From an uncultured Muribaculaceae bacterium (GTDB lineage: Bacteria > Bacteroidota > Bacteroidia > Bacteroidales > Muribaculaceae): 45,759 bases of DNA. Shown one piece after another: positions 7,576-16,010 of this stretch. The notes beneath the pieces are model-generated. The model made no database searches, was not told the DNA's origin, and saw only the letters and a program-made list of their open reading frames with translations. A program made the translations under genes and the position numbers. Every line of letters starts with the position of its first letter. Position 1 is the first letter of the stretch. The stretch spans positions 1-45,759 of the forward strand of contig CALUMX010000027.1 in assembly GCA_944321875.1 (NCBI GenBank), given 5' to 3'.

Positions 7576-8142
7576 TTATAACAACATAAACAATATCGGA
7601 AGGGCGATGCCGGCGGCGAGTTCGAGGCCGCCTCGTCCGGCAAGTCCGTGCTTGCCTTTAACCATTACCAGTCCGGAAACGATGATAACAAACAGAGAGA
7701 CAAGGAAGATGTCGGAAAAGATAGTCCATGCCCGCGAGGGGTTGTAGTGCAAGCGGTTGAGTGCCGACAGCACGGGACGTTTCTTCACCGACTCATAGAG
7801 TACGCTCCGCTCTGTGAGGTCGACGGTCATCAGAGAACCGCCCTTGAGAAACACTTTCATCATTCCGGCCTCCGGGAAATAATGCTTGGTGTAGTTGTCG
7901 GTCTCGTCCCACTGTTCCAGAAGACCTACAACGGCTTCCTTCGTCACACCCGACTTGTCGGCCGGGAACGTTTCCGGCAACCGGTAACTGTGGACACTCA
8001 CCGAATAGTCGGAATTAAAATCACTCTTGTGGTTGAGCATGAAACCCGACATTACATACACGAGCAATACGCCCGAAAAGAAGTAGGACAAATCGCGGTG
8101 GATTGTCCTACTCCACTTTCTCAATGTTGAGAGCCAACTCAT
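7576..8142 (-). CDS. PepSY-associated transmembrane protein
   Basis: 188 residues: an N-terminal membrane segment (LSYFFSGVLLVYVMSGFML), a periplasmic part of about 100 residues, then LHYNPSRAWTIFSDIFLVSL and a second and third hydrophobic segment ending AGIALPILFMLL. The RTIHRDLSYFFSGVLLVYVMSG start and the LNRLHYNP motif fit PepSY-associated TM helix proteins, which often sit in iron/siderophore uptake loci and are suspected of electron transfer or reduction of imported metal complexes. The ATG overlaps the stop of the upstream lipoprotein gene by 4 bp (ATGA), so translation is coupled. Last gene of the five-gene operon. Confidence 0.75.
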   Translation of the reverse strand: MSWLSTLRKWSRTIHRDLSYFFSGVLLVYVMSGFMLNHKSDFNSDYSVSVHSYRLPETFPADKSGVTKEAVVGLLEQWDETDNYTKHYFPEAGMMKVFLKGGSLMTVDLTERSVLYESVKKRPVLSALNRLHYNPSRAWTIFSDIFLVSLFVIIVSGLVMVKGKHGLAGRGGLELAAGIALPILFMLL

Positions 8143-8729
8143 TTCTGTTCGTATTTTTCAGCCAATATACTATAGAATGAAAGATAATTCTTGCCTTCCT
8201 TCTCGTTGCGCTCGGCAATCTTCTTGCGGAAGCTCGCCATGCGCTGCGCGAAGTTGTCGTCCGGGTCCTCGCCCATGGCCTTGCTGTCGGCCGCGCAGCT
8301 TGCCGCGCCTTCCTCGCCGTGCTTCTCGAGTGTCGACTGCTTGTACTGTTCCTCCATCTGAAGCAGGTAAGCCTCGTCGATACGCTCCTCAACGACCTTA
8401 CCGTCCACTACGACCACGCTGTTGACCACTTCCTTCGGGAAGCTGCCGATTTGCTCACCGGCATCCACGCGAATCGTATTGTTGTCATCGCTGCCCATGA
8501 GGAAAATTTTCTTGCCCCCATGCGCGCAGATGTGCGTACACACGCCTTCCACCCGTACAGTCTTGCCGACGAGGCTGTCGGCCTTCAGAAGGATGTCATC
8601 GACACTGCTGACGGCAACCGTGTCGGCCACAGCGGCAGAAGAGTCGCTCTTCGATGAAGAGCCGCAACTTGTCATTCCCATCAGGCCCGCCACTGATACG
8701 AGCAAGGCCGCAAAAATAGTTTTTCTCAT
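8139..8729 (-). CDS. OB-fold-like lipoprotein
   Basis: 196 residues starting MRKTIFAALL with an SPII signal and lipobox MTSCGSSSKSD. The mature region about 40-120 has a repeated beta pattern (LVGKTVRVEGVCTHIC..., KIFLMGSDDNNTIRVDAG, VVVVDGKVVEE) that looks like a small OB-fold; the C-terminal third is helical and charged. CTHICAHGGKK gives a Cys-x3-Cys-x-His arrangement that could bind metal or heme, but this is inference. The start at 8729 (ATG) is preferred to a TTG at 8735 overlapping the preceding stop. It lies 2 bp after the DUF4857 gene and overlaps the PepSY gene by 4 bp. Confidence 0.7.
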   Translation of the reverse strand: MRKTIFAALLVSVAGLMGMTSCGSSSKSDSSAAVADTVAVSSVDDILLKADSLVGKTVRVEGVCTHICAHGGKKIFLMGSDDNNTIRVDAGEQIGSFPKEVVNSVVVVDGKVVEERIDEAYLLQMEEQYKQSTLEKHGEEGAASCAADSKAMGEDPDDNFAQRMASFRKKIAERNEKEGKNYLSFYSILAEKYEQK

Positions 8730-8731
8730 AA

Positions 8732-9943
8732 TCAATTTCTTTTTTTAATCAAAACCAACGGTATAAATATATAAATTCCTAATAATAAAACAAATAGAGT
8801 CTCCAAATATTTTTTCTTTCCCTGCCGTCTGTCAAGGAAGAAAAGCAGTGCGGCAAGCAGCAGTCCCAGCGGGAGAGCCTTTGCGGAGAAGTCGCTTACG
8901 CGCGGATACACCCATCCGTCGTTATAGGACGTAAACGCCACCTTGAAGGGGAAAACATATTCCGACCAGCTTGCCGAGTCGTCGGCATAGCGGTTGACCA
9001 TCTGGTCAACAGTGGCATAGGTCGAGGCATCGAGCGCATAGTAATGCTCCTCTTTCTCGTCGGCCACCTTAACCGTATAGTGGAACATATCGCCCACAAT
9101 CGTCAGGCTCTGACGGTAGGGATTGAAGCTGACGCCGGTCTTGTGGACGTTGTAGTCGGCATCCAGTATCGCCAACCGGTTGTCAGCCGTGAAGATGTAG
9201 GCCAGCGTACGGCGATTCGGGAACTCGGTAATCATCAGCTGTTCCACCTTCACCGAGTCGGGCAGGCTGACGGCGCGGACATAGGGCTTTCCGCTGATTT
9301 GCTTCACATGGAAGAGCGCGCCATGGCTGTCGGTCATCACATAACCCTCGTCGTAACCCTTCATCGTTGTCGGGTTGCCGTGAATACGGCCTATCGGGAA
9401 CACAAAGCCCTTGCGCTTCATCACGTCGGTAAATTCACGGCTGCGGGCAGCGTTGAGCGTGTTGCTCTCCATGTCGATAAACTCCAGCCCTTCTGCCGTC
9501 GAGCGGAACGCCTCGACCGGCTCCTCCAGGTCGACCCGCTTCGGCATCGACTCCAGCATCATGTAGAGCTTGGGAAGCGTCTTGTTGATGTCGAGCGGCG
9601 ACAGGCGCACGTTAAAGTTGTTGTGCTGAATCTTGTCGGCATCGATGGCCACACCCCTCAGCGTGTCGGGCATCCTGCCTTCAGAGAGCAGCTGACGGTA
9701 ATAGAACATCGGCAGTATCGAGTCAAACTGCGCGTCGTTGTAGTGATGGCCCTTGCGGTCGAAATAGATTATCCGTCCATCGTCGTCGACCGTCAGCGAG
9801 GCAAAGTCGTCGACCACGCAGCTGTAGAGCGTGAAGGGCGTCGATTTCGGCTCGGCCGTGCAAAGCGCGTAGAGCCACGGGAGCAGCCATGCCAGAAGGA
9901 CAACGGCGGCTGCATAAAAGTATATCTTTCCAAACAGTTTCAT
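8732..9943 (-). CDS. DUF4857 membrane protein
   Basis: 403 residues: N-terminal membrane anchor (FYAAAVVLLAWLLPWLYAL), a large periplasmic domain of about 300 residues with beta-propeller-like composition (TVDDDGRIIYFDRKGHHY, GYVMTDSHGALFHVKQISG, YIFTADNRLAILDADYNVHK), and two C-terminal membrane segments (LPLGLLLAALLFFL, YLETLFVLLLGIYIFIPLVL). The pattern and operon position next to an ABC ATPase match Bacteroidales DUF4857 proteins. It probably serves as the periplasmic part of the ABC system in this operon; substrate unknown. Confidence 0.7.
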   Translation of the reverse strand: MKLFGKIYFYAAAVVLLAWLLPWLYALCTAEPKSTPFTLYSCVVDDFASLTVDDDGRIIYFDRKGHHYNDAQFDSILPMFYYRQLLSEGRMPDTLRGVAIDADKIQHNNFNVRLSPLDINKTLPKLYMMLESMPKRVDLEEPVEAFRSTAEGLEFIDMESNTLNAARSREFTDVMKRKGFVFPIGRIHGNPTTMKGYDEGYVMTDSHGALFHVKQISGKPYVRAVSLPDSVKVEQLMITEFPNRRTLAYIFTADNRLAILDADYNVHKTGVSFNPYRQSLTIVGDMFHYTVKVADEKEEHYYALDASTYATVDQMVNRYADDSASWSEYVFPFKVAFTSYNDGWVYPRVSDFSAKALPLGLLLAALLFFLDRRQGKKKYLETLFVLLLGIYIFIPLVLIKKRN

Positions 9944-9979
9944 CAGTTCGTTTTTTCAGTGAGAGAAATCGGTTGTTTT

Positions 9980-10651
9980 TCAGTCCTGGCAACCCTCCTT
10001 GAACCGTACCATCGAGCGCAGCACAAGCAGCAGCGCGGCGAGGTCGAAGACAAAGAGCGAGCCTATGAAGGAATTATAGCTCTGAGGCACGTCGAGCAGG
10101 AAATGCACGCGAAGCAGGCCGATGCCCATCAGGATGAGCAGGCTGCGCATGCGCCACGACGGCTCGACACAGACGGCATACGTCAGCAGATAAGCCGCAT
10201 AGCCGGCCGCATACCACGGCAAGGCCGTCAGCAGGATGTGCGCCGTCAGCTCCGCAGCCATGTAATGCTGCAGAAAGCCCCAGAAAGCCACCAGTTGCGC
10301 CAGTGACAGCACCGTCAGCGCCCCGAGTCCGTAGAGCATCATCATCAGCACCATGCCCGGTTGCGGATACGGCAGGTGAAGCGTCAGTTTCAACCGCTTC
10401 TGCACCACTTCCGGCACAAACTGCACCACTCCGAGGAGCAGGCCGAACACCATCGGCAGGTACTGCACCGGCTCGATGAAAACGGCATCGCGCGTCAGCA
10501 GCACCGCCCAGAGATGAGCCGCACCCTTAAACTCGATGGCGTTGCCCACCCGCAGCACCAGGTAGAGCGTGTAGCTCACGAAGACCACAAGGGCCGCCAG
10601 CAGATACCACCGTGTCTTTATCCATTCCTTAAAGAAAATCGCTTTGTTCAT
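9980..10651 (-). CDS. ABC-2-like membrane protein
   Basis: 223 residues with six likely membrane segments (for example YLLAALVVFVSYTLYLVL, PMVFGLLLGVVQFV, ILLTALPWYAAGYAAYLLTY, FIGSLFVFDLAALLLVL). N-terminal KEWIKTRWYLL and the E/V-rich helix FVPEVVQKRLKLTLHLP resemble ABC-2 type permeases. With the ATPase 25 bp upstream it most likely forms the membrane half of an ABC exporter or membrane-remodelling complex. No substrate motif is visible. Confidence 0.65.
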   Translation of the reverse strand: MNKAIFFKEWIKTRWYLLAALVVFVSYTLYLVLRVGNAIEFKGAAHLWAVLLTRDAVFIEPVQYLPMVFGLLLGVVQFVPEVVQKRLKLTLHLPYPQPGMVLMMMLYGLGALTVLSLAQLVAFWGFLQHYMAAELTAHILLTALPWYAAGYAAYLLTYAVCVEPSWRMRSLLILMGIGLLRVHFLLDVPQSYNSFIGSLFVFDLAALLLVLRSMVRFKEGCQD

Positions 10652-10676
10652 ATCGTATGTTCGTTTTTTCGATAGG

Positions 10677-11564
10677 TTAATATTTGCCGGTCAGGCCGAT
10701 AAAAATATCCTCCAGGTTCATCGTCTCCTCCCGCAAGTCGCTGTAGCCGATGCCGGCCTCCTGTAGCAGGCGCTCCACATAGCCGCGGTTCTCAAACGAA
10801 TACAGTTCCGCGCAGTCCCTGATAACGGACGGGTGATAGATTTTGTCGGACGACAGGGCGGGCTGCTCTCCCTCCACCCGGTAGGTGTAGCGTCTGAACG
10901 TGCTCATCAGCTGCGCCACCGGCTGCTGGACGAGAATACGCCCGTAGTCCATGATGATACAGTCGTCGACAAGCCGCTCCATATCCTGAATGATGTGCGA
11001 CGTGAGAAAAATGGTCTTCGTCTCCGCCTTCGCATATTCATGGAGATATTCGATAAACAGGCGGCGGTAACCGGGGTCAAGTCCGAGCGAGAAATCGTCG
11101 AGCACGAGCAGGTCGGCATTCTGCGCCAGAATCAGGCCGAGCGCCACCTGCGACCGCTGTCCGCACGACATGTTCGCAATTTTCTGATGAGGCGCCACCT
11201 TCAGCTTGTTCATCAACTCATAGTAGGCATCGCGGTTCCATTTCGGATAGAATGCCGAGTAATACTTCTCAATTTTCTCTATCGTCATGAAGGCATACTG
11301 TATGTGGCCTTCCAGAAGAAGGGCAATCCGCGCCCTCGTAGCCGGGGAAATATGCTGGATATCCTCCCCGAAAATCTCACACTGTCCGGCACGCGGCTTC
11401 AGATAGCCCATCAGGATGTTGATAGTAGTGGTCTTGCCCGTACCGTTCTTGCCGAGCAGTCCAAGAATCCGTCCCTTGGGCACATCGAAGCTCAAATCCT
11501 CATAGATTTTACGCTTGCCATAATAGTGCGTAAGATTCTTGCATTCAATTACTTTATCTGTCAT
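10677..11564 (-). CDS. ABC transporter ATP-binding protein
   Basis: 295 residues from MTDKVIECKN. Walker A GKNGTGKTT (38-46), a degenerate signature MSCGQRSQVALGL (~139) in place of LSGGQ, Walker B LLVLDDFSLGLDPG, H-loop FLTSHIIQD. The C-terminal ~70 residues are the small extra domain often seen in ABC-2/Nos-type exporters. The start at 11564 is chosen because the longer frame runs through the divergent promoters. First gene of a five-gene leftward operon with its own promoter at 11589-11619. Confidence 0.88.
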   Translation of the reverse strand: MTDKVIECKNLTHYYGKRKIYEDLSFDVPKGRILGLLGKNGTGKTTTINILMGYLKPRAGQCEIFGEDIQHISPATRARIALLLEGHIQYAFMTIEKIEKYYSAFYPKWNRDAYYELMNKLKVAPHQKIANMSCGQRSQVALGLILAQNADLLVLDDFSLGLDPGYRRLFIEYLHEYAKAETKTIFLTSHIIQDMERLVDDCIIMDYGRILVQQPVAQLMSTFRRYTYRVEGEQPALSSDKIYHPSVIRDCAELYSFENRGYVERLLQEAGIGYSDLREETMNLEDIFIGLTGKY

Positions 11565-11588
11565 TTGTTTTCCTTTTTTTCTGCCAGA

Positions 11589-11619
11589 CAAAAGTAGGCA
11601 GACCCGAAAAAAGCCACAA
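11589..11619 (-). promoter_or_regulatory. promoter of the leftward ABC operon
   Basis: On the minus strand, TTG (11617-11619), 20 bp, TACTTTTG (11589-11596): a full match to TTG/TAnnTTTG. It lies back to back with the TonB receptor promoter, about 50 bp apart. Confidence 0.7.
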
Positions 11620-11666
11620 TCGCAATTTCTTGCCATTTTTATCCGAACAATACCAAAAAGATGCGA

Positions 11667-11697
11667 TTGCGGAGCCAATCCGCCCGGTCTAACTTTG
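11667..11697 (+). promoter_or_regulatory. promoter of the TonB receptor operon
   Basis: TTG (11667-11669), 20 bp, TAACTTTG (11690-11697). ATG follows 19 bp later. Any regulator bound between this and the divergent promoter could control both operons. Confidence 0.72.
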
Positions 11698-11716
11698 CAA
11701 CACAAAAATTTTAATA

Positions 11717-14479
11717 ATGAACAGACCGATTCTACTCGCATTTTTCAACACGTTGCTTGCGGCACTGATGCTGATGCCCGGAAAGGCATGGGCCGACTCT
11801 GTGCGCGGCTACGTTCTGGATGCGTCCGACAATACACCGCTGCCCTTTGCCTCCGTGGCTGTGAGCCTCGACGGGTCGTCCCGACAGGGTACGACCACCG
11901 ACGTCGACGGCTTCTTCCGCCTCAACGGCATCCCTGAGGGACGATGCCGGCTGAGCGTGTCGTTCGTGGGCTATGTGACCCGCGAGTTTCCGCTTGAACT
12001 CACTTCCGACACGCTCCTGCTGCTGAAAATCAGCCCGGATGCGGTAAAAATGAAAGAGGTGGTAGTGACAGCCTCCGAGAAGAAAGGCATGACGAGCGCC
12101 TCCATCATCGACAGCGAGGCGATGCTCCACCTGCAGCCGTCGTCATTTACCGACCTGCTGGCTTTGCTGCCCGGAGGCTCGACCAAAACGCCCGACATGA
12201 GCGCAGCCAACACCATCAAACTGCGCGAGGTGGGTATCTCCGACGAGAACTACAACACGTCGTCGCTGGGTGTCAAGTTCATGATTGACGGAGCGGCACT
12301 CAACACCGACGCCAACCTGCAATACCTGCCCGATGCCTATCAAGGCGATGCCGACTATGCACGCAATTACACGTCGGCAGGTGTCGACATGCGCACCATC
12401 CCGACCGACAACATCGAGTCGGTGGAAATCGTGCGGGGCATCCCCTCCGTCAAATACGGCGACCTGACAAGCGGCCTTGTCAAAATCACGCGCAAGCACA
12501 GCAAGACTCCGCTGGAAGCCCGCATAAAGGCCGACCAGTTCGGCAAAATCATCGCGCTCGGAAAAGGATTCGAATGGGAGAAACACTCGCTCAACCTCAA
12601 CACCGATGCCGGATTCTCCAACTCGCGCATCGACCCGCGCGACCCCTTCAAGACCTATAGCCGCATCAACTTCTCCACCCGCCTGCGCAAGCAATGGAAA
12701 GTGGAGCGGAAAGGCTCCCTGCAATGGAATGCCAATACGGACTACACGGGCAGCATCGACAACGTGAAGTACGATCCCGAAATCCAGAAGCAGAAGGATG
12801 AGCGCTACAAATCGACCTATCACCGCATCCAGCTTTACAATTCACTGAAGTGGATGAACAACGAGAACGACTTCCTGCGCAGCGTCGGCCTGACCCATAC
12901 GGCAGGACTGTCGCTCGACAAAATCATGCAGACCAAGTTCGTCTCGCTCGACCGTGACGCCGTCGCTCCCGTCTATGACAGCGAAGGGGAGTTTGACGGT
13001 GTGTTCCTGCCCTATAAGTACCTGGCCACGCAGACAGTCGACGGCAAGCCGTTCTACTCCACCCTGAGGCTCGACGCAGAGGGAGAGGTGCAGACAGGCC
13101 CCGTGCGCCACCGTCTCTCAGCCGGTGCGGAATGGCAGTACAGCAAAAATTTCGGCGAAGGTCTGATTTACGACGTGACACGGCCGCTTTATGCCGGCAC
13201 TGCCCACCGTCCGCGCGCCTACCGCGACATTCCTGCCTCAAGCATCGTGTCGTTCTATGCCGAGGACCTCATGGAGCTGCCCGTCGGCCGCCACAAGCTG
13301 TCGGCCATGGCGGGTATCAGAGGCTCGATGATGACGGGGCTTTCCTCCGCATTCGCCATGCACCGCCGCGTCTTTGCCGACCCGCGCGTCAACCTGCAGT
13401 GGGACCTCCCGGAGGCTCACGGACTGCGCACGTCGTTCTCCGGCGGTATCGGCTACATGAACAAAATGCCGACCATCGACATTCTCTACCCCGACCGGCT
13501 GTTTATCGACCTCACGCAGCTCAACTACTGGCATTCCAACCCCGACTACAAGCGCATTAACCTGCAGACCTACGTCATCGACCGCAACAATTACGAGGTG
13601 ATGCCTGCCCGGAATTTCAAATGGGAAATCCGCGCCAATCTCGACTACAAGGGGCACAGCCTCTCCGTCACCTACTTCCGCGAGGACATGACCGACGGTT
13701 TCCGCAACACGACGATGGTGGGCAGTTACGCCTATAAGAAATACGACACGTCGGGCATCGACGCGTCGCAGCTCACGGGCCCTCCCTCGCTGGAAGGACT
13801 GCCCTACGAACAGACGGAAGTGCTGCGCACCTACGGCATGACGCAGAACGGCTCGCGCATCTACAAGGAAGGCATCGAGTTTCAATACTCCTCGCCCCGC
13901 ATCCCCGTCATCAGCACGCGCCTGACGGTGAACGGCGCCTGGTTCTACGACATCTACGAGAACAGCCGTCCTCAGTTCCGTGCGGTGAGCGCCGTGGTGG
14001 GCAACGTAGCCGTCAGCGACCGCTACATCGGACTCTACGCCATCCAGGACAGCTACATCCGCCAGCAGTTCACAAGCAACTTCATCGTCGACACCTACAT
14101 CGAGAAGCTTGGTGTCAACCTTTCGGCCACGGCCGAGTGCTACATCGCAGGCCGCTACGTGTCGCCGGCGACCGACGGCACTCCGATAGCCTACATCGGA
14201 ACGGACGGCATTCTCCACGACTACACGGCCGAAGATGCCGCCGACCCGTTCAAGAAGCATCTGAACCTGACCAACAACCGGAAGAACGACATTGTGGACA
14301 AGAAACGCTTCTACATGTGTACCAACTTCAAGGCGAGCAAGCGGTTCGGCAAATTTCTCACGCTGGCCTTCTTCGCCGACCGCATTCTCAACTATGCGCC
14401 CGACTATGAGGTCAACGGCTTCATCATCCGCCGCTCGTTCTCGCCCTATTTCGGAATGGAACTGAATATAAAACTCTAA
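11717..14479 (+). CDS. TonB-dependent outer-membrane receptor
   Basis: 920 residues with a signal peptide (MNRPILLAFFNTLLAALMLMPGKAWA). Next comes a carboxypeptidase-D-regulatory-like domain (VRGYVLDASDNTPLPFASVAV ... GTTTDVDGFFRL), a TonB-box-like segment (MKEVVVTAS), a plug (to about residue 255: VEIVRGIPSVKYGDLTSGLV) and a long beta-barrel. No STN domain, so no anti-sigma signalling is implied. It imports a ligand across the outer membrane with TonB/ExbBD energy. It heads an operon with a DUF4876 lipoprotein (26 bp downstream) and a DUF6850 barrel, without a SusD homologue, so a glycan PUL is unlikely; a metal complex or cofactor is a better guess given PepSY and ABC genes across the divergent promoter. 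Confidence 0.88.
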   Translation: MNRPILLAFFNTLLAALMLMPGKAWADSVRGYVLDASDNTPLPFASVAVSLDGSSRQGTTTDVDGFFRLNGIPEGRCRLSVSFVGYVTREFPLELTSDTLLLLKISPDAVKMKEVVVTASEKKGMTSASIIDSEAMLHLQPSSFTDLLALLPGGSTKTPDMSAANTIKLREVGISDENYNTSSLGVKFMIDGAALNTDANLQYLPDAYQGDADYARNYTSAGVDMRTIPTDNIESVEIVRGIPSVKYGDLTSGLVKITRKHSKTPLEARIKADQFGKIIALGKGFEWEKHSLNLNTDAGFSNSRIDPRDPFKTYSRINFSTRLRKQWKVERKGSLQWNANTDYTGSIDNVKYDPEIQKQKDERYKSTYHRIQLYNSLKWMNNENDFLRSVGLTHTAGLSLDKIMQTKFVSLDRDAVAPVYDSEGEFDGVFLPYKYLATQTVDGKPFYSTLRLDAEGEVQTGPVRHRLSAGAEWQYSKNFGEGLIYDVTRPLYAGTAHRPRAYRDIPASSIVSFYAEDLMELPVGRHKLSAMAGIRGSMMTGLSSAFAMHRRVFADPRVNLQWDLPEAHGLRTSFSGGIGYMNKMPTIDILYPDRLFIDLTQLNYWHSNPDYKRINLQTYVIDRNNYEVMPARNFKWEIRANLDYKGHSLSVTYFREDMTDGFRNTTMVGSYAYKKYDTSGIDASQLTGPPSLEGLPYEQTEVLRTYGMTQNGSRIYKEGIEFQYSSPRIPVISTRLTVNGAWFYDIYENSRPQFRAVSAVVGNVAVSDRYIGLYAIQDSYIRQQFTSNFIVDTYIEKLGVNLSATAECYIAGRYVSPATDGTPIAYIGTDGILHDYTAEDAADPFKKHLNLTNNRKNDIVDKKRFYMCTNFKASKRFGKFLTLAFFADRILNYAPDYEVNGFIIRRSFSPYFGMELNIKL

Positions 14480-14505
14480 ATACAAACATTTAAAACCATC
14501 ATTGC

Positions 14506-15744
14506 ATGAAAAAAAGAATCTTATTTGCAGGATTGCTCGCGCTGGCTCTCACAGCCACAACCGCCTGCAGCAACGAAAACGGAGAACCAGTGAAGATGTC
14601 GGACATGACCGTCAGCTGCAACGTTCCTGAAAACGTAACGGATGCCACGATTTCCGACGTGACCATCACGCTGAAGAATCTAACCACCGGAGAGACGAAA
14701 GAATACAAATTCCCGACAATGGAAGCTCCGCTCTCCATCCAGACGGCCGAAGGTCTCTACAACATCAGCCTGGAAGGCAGCATCAAATACAAGCTCAACG
14801 AAAAGGACGTGACTTCCGTCATCCGCGGCAGCAAGGAGAACGTGAAGCTCGTGGGCAGCGTAAGCATCTCCCTCGACACCTATTTCCACACCGTGAAGGA
14901 AGGCTTCGTCATTGCCGAGATGTTCATTTCCGGTACACGCACCCCCGAAGGCAAGAGCTATACGGGCGACAGCTATTTCCGCATCATCAACAACAGCGAC
15001 CAGACGCTCTACGCCGACGGCCTCTGCATCTTCGAGTCGGATTTCCAGACCGACATGAAGGAGAACTATACACCCGACATCATGAACCAGGCCATGACCG
15101 TGGCTACCGGCTTCATGATTCCCGGCGACGGAAAGCAATATCCTGTCGAACCCGGACAATCGCTCCTCATCTGCGACAACGCCATCAATCATAAGGAAAT
15201 CAACCCGAATTCCTTCGACCTCTCCCATGCCGATTTCGAATGGTGGGCGGAGTCAAGCAACCCTGATTTCACCGACCCCGACAACCCCGACGTGCCCAAC
15301 CTCGTTCCCATCATGAAGGAGTCGGCAACTCTCTGGCAACCGCACACCCGCGGCGTCAAGGCCTATGCGCTCGCCTACCTCAACGACGGAGAGAAGACCA
15401 TCACGCCGGAGCAATTCACAACCGATTACTACTACGACTACACCTGGCTGTTTGTCTTCGAGGATTTCCAGACCACAATGGAAGGAAGCGCCTACATGCT
15501 GCCTAACAGCTGGGTAGTCGACGCCGTCAACCTCAGCCCGGCCACCGGTCCGCAATGGCTCGTAACCGACCCGTCGCTCGACAAGGGATACGCATCGGTC
15601 AGCGCCATCGACTTCGATGAGAACCGCTTCGGCAAATGCATACGACGCAAAGTAGATGCCGCGACACGCAAGCTCATCGACACCAACGATTCTTCCGCCG
15701 ACTTCGAAAGCATGGCGGAAGCCGACCCGAACCATGTGTTTTAA
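14506..15744 (+). CDS. DUF4876 lipoprotein
   Basis: 412 residues, SPII signal MKKRILFAGLLALALTATTAC followed by the acidic-leaning SNENGEP, suggestive of surface export as in Bacteroidetes lipoproteins. An N-terminal beta domain (VSCNVPENVTDATISDVTIT, residues ~30-125) precedes the larger body, where EGFVIAEMFISGTRTPEGKS and YFRIINNSDQTLYADGLCI match the lamin-tail-like pattern I associate with DUF4876. The gene follows the TonB receptor by 26 bp, so it is probably its surface partner. Ligand unknown; the family call is from pattern memory. Confidence 0.75.
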   Translation: MKKRILFAGLLALALTATTACSNENGEPVKMSDMTVSCNVPENVTDATISDVTITLKNLTTGETKEYKFPTMEAPLSIQTAEGLYNISLEGSIKYKLNEKDVTSVIRGSKENVKLVGSVSISLDTYFHTVKEGFVIAEMFISGTRTPEGKSYTGDSYFRIINNSDQTLYADGLCIFESDFQTDMKENYTPDIMNQAMTVATGFMIPGDGKQYPVEPGQSLLICDNAINHKEINPNSFDLSHADFEWWAESSNPDFTDPDNPDVPNLVPIMKESATLWQPHTRGVKAYALAYLNDGEKTITPEQFTTDYYYDYTWLFVFEDFQTTMEGSAYMLPNSWVVDAVNLSPATGPQWLVTDPSLDKGYASVSAIDFDENRFGKCIRRKVDAATRKLIDTNDSSADFESMAEADPNHVF

Positions 15745-15755
15745 CCCGAATCGGA

Positions 15756-15913
15756 CATTAGAACTTAATTGGATTTTTACTTTATGTCGTGCGGATTGTC
15801 GTTGCTTTTTTTGAAGGCTTAGCGGGCTAAGTCAAGAAATAAGCAACGGCAAGACGCCGATAGAAAGTGAAAAGACGGTTAAATTTCCATGTATCTGTTC
15901 AAACGTTCTAATG
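15756..15913 (+). other. structured intergenic element: candidate leader RNA or MITE-like insertion
   Basis: Nested inverted repeats: CATTAGAAC (15756-15764) with GTTCTAATG (15905-15913); inside this GTCGTTGCTT (15798-15807) with AAGCAACGGC (15841-15850, one G-U); innermost CTTAGC/GCTAAG (15818-15823, 15826-15831). A further hairpin CGTTC-TAAT-GAACG lies at 15904-15917. No ORF of note. It sits between the DUF4876 and DUF6850 genes and is followed by a terminator, as in a cis-regulatory RNA; short terminal repeats without a clear target duplication would also fit a small non-autonomous element. Confidence 0.5.
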
Positions 15914-15944
15914 AACGATTTGGGTTTAATTTAGATTATGTAGT

Positions 15945-15987
15945 CAGCCTGACGGCCCACAATCAAACTGTCGTCAGGCTGTTTTTC
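15945..15987 (+). terminator. intrinsic terminator inside the operon, 23 bp before the DUF6850 start
   Basis: Perfect 10-bp stem CAGCCTGACG (15945-15954) with CGTCAGGCTG (15972-15981) and a TTTTTCT tail. Its position immediately upstream of the third gene suggests attenuation or reduced expression of that gene; no separate promoter was found after it. Confidence 0.8.
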
Positions 15988-16010
15988 TCAATTCTCTTAC
16001 ATCCGACTTT

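Noticed and set aside
9044..10306. 420-codon plus-strand ORF
   Set aside because: It is antisense to the DUF4857 and ABC-2-like genes, has a low-complexity H/R/V/Q-rich composition typical of shadow frames, and no promoter or known domain.
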